Notes under the pieces: generated by a model
The model's input: the letters and a program-made list of their open reading frames with translations, nothing else
What the model was told of the DNA's origin: nothing
Database searches by the model: none
Shown here: piece by piece, positions 4,870 through 5,417 of the stretch
Layout: the number at the start of each line of letters is the position of its first letter
Position numbering within the stretch: position 1 is the first letter of the stretch
Position numbers and translations under genes: made by a program
NCBI GenBank assembly: GCA_005789975.1
Contig: SXWC01000096.1
Span: 1-5,417, forward strand
Length of the DNA stretch: 5,417 nucleotides
Source of the DNA: Planctomycetaceae bacterium
GTDB taxonomy: Bacteria; Planctomycetota; Planctomycetia; Pirellulales; UBA1268
Direction: 5' to 3'

Positions 4870-5417
4870 TCAACGCCTCGCCAGCGGGTGCTTCAACGGC
4901 AGCCAGGCCCCGTCGGCCTTGCTCGATGCCACCGACTGTTCGATGAAATACATCCCCTCCACGCCGTCGTGGATGTTGGGATAGATGGTGTCCTTCTTCT
5001 CGACGGCGGCTCCGGTCGCCGCCGTGACCATGGCGTCGAATCCGGCGCGGTAGACGTTGGCGAAGGCCTCGAAGAACGCCTCGGGGTGCCCCGACGGCAG
5101 GCGGCAGGCGGCCTTTCCCGACTGATTCATGAACGGTGCGTTGGGGTCGCGCGTGTAGATCATGTGCGGCTTGCCATTACGGCGGACGATCATCTTGTTG
5201 GGCTCCTCCTGGTGCCATTCGAGGCTTCCCAGAGTGCCGTCGATCTGGATCCGCACGTCGTTCTCGCGGCCGTGGCTGATCTGCGAGGCGGTCACGGTGC
5301 CCAGCGCGCCGTTCTCGTAGCGGATCACGGCATGGCCGTAGTCGTCGAGGGGCCGATCGGGCACGAAGGTCTTCAGGTTGCCGCTGATCTTCTCCGGGAG
5401 GAGGCCGGTCATGTAGC
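4870..5417 (-). CDS. Gfo/Idh/MocA-family oxidoreductase, C-terminal part (cut by right edge)
   Basis: The minus-strand frame enters from the right edge and ends at 4870, giving about 182 residues. A Met codon lies at 5412, but the frame is open before it, so this is not taken as the start. The segment matches the C-terminal alpha/beta domain of NAD(P)-dependent sugar or inositol dehydrogenases: LDDYGHAVIRYENGALGTVT followed by ASQISHGRENDVRIQIDGTL and then LEWHQEEPN. The last is a stretch I associate with planctomycete members. It ends with an Ala-rich helix and the motif YPNIHDGVEGMYFIEQSV. The N-terminal Rossmann fold with its GxGxxG loop and the catalytic His region would lie beyond the edge, so cofactor and substrate cannot be judged. 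It is transcribed before the exonuclease, 3 nt apart, suggesting an operon. Confidence 0.9.
   Translation of the reverse strand, partial: YMTGLLPEKISGNLKTFVPDRPLDDYGHAVIRYENGALGTVTASQISHGRENDVRIQIDGTLGSLEWHQEEPNKMIVRRNGKPHMIYTRDPNAPFMNQSGKAACRLPSGHPEAFFEAFANVYRAGFDAMVTAATGAAVEKKDTIYPNIHDGVEGMYFIEQSVASSKADGAWLPLKHPLARR

Noticed and set aside
1..5417. Mobile element, phage, CRISPR or defence island
   Set aside because: No transposase, integrase, terminal inverted repeats, spaced repeats or Cas-type protein is present. The lone exonuclease has no defence partner genes beside it.

Overview
The window is a high-GC bacterial chromosome segment that most resembles a planctomycete (Planctomycetota, Pirellulales-like). 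Three things suggest this: overall composition, a small Lys/Ala-rich protein with a C-terminal domain I associate with that phylum, and a Gfo/Idh/MocA oxidoreductase with the 'LEWHQEEPN' stretch common in planctomycete members. This placement is inference from protein resemblance; there is no rRNA or tRNA gene in the window.

Layout, left to right. (1) 1-483, minus: the N-terminal 161 residues of quinolinate synthase NadA (NAD biosynthesis), cut by the left edge. (2) 484-586: a short divergent promoter region with a TATACT box facing each way; the nadA-facing box is so close to the ATG that the transcript would be almost leaderless. (3) 587-940, plus: a 117-residue basic protein with a Lys-rich repeat tail and a compact C-terminal domain; its tail carries an in-frame A AAA AAG slippery heptamer. 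(4) 941-1280: about 340 bases without a convincing gene, holding two GC-rich hairpins and a weak -10-like box. (5) 1281-3969, plus: a tight three-gene operon, madL-madM-matB (5-nt gap, then an ATGA overlap), encoding a two-subunit malonate transporter and a malonyl-CoA synthetase. (6) 3970-4050: convergent spacer with one weak hairpin. (7) 4051-5417, minus: a Gfo/Idh/MocA oxidoreductase (cut by the right edge) followed after 3 nt by a DEDDy 3'-5' exonuclease of the PolB-exonuclease-like family.

The most coherent unit is the malonate operon: MadL and MadM would bring malonate in and MatB would convert it to malonyl-CoA with ATP and CoA. No malonyl-CoA decarboxylase, malonate decarboxylase subunit or dedicated regulator lies inside the window. 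The product could therefore feed fatty-acid or polyketide synthesis directly, or a decarboxylase may be encoded elsewhere. The other genes look like housekeeping or generic accessory functions. I see no CRISPR array, insertion sequence, phage gene, tRNA or rRNA, and nothing that I would call a clearly new system. The best leads are the transporter-ligase pairing, the slippery heptamer in the basic protein, and the pairing of an exonuclease with a sugar-type oxidoreductase.
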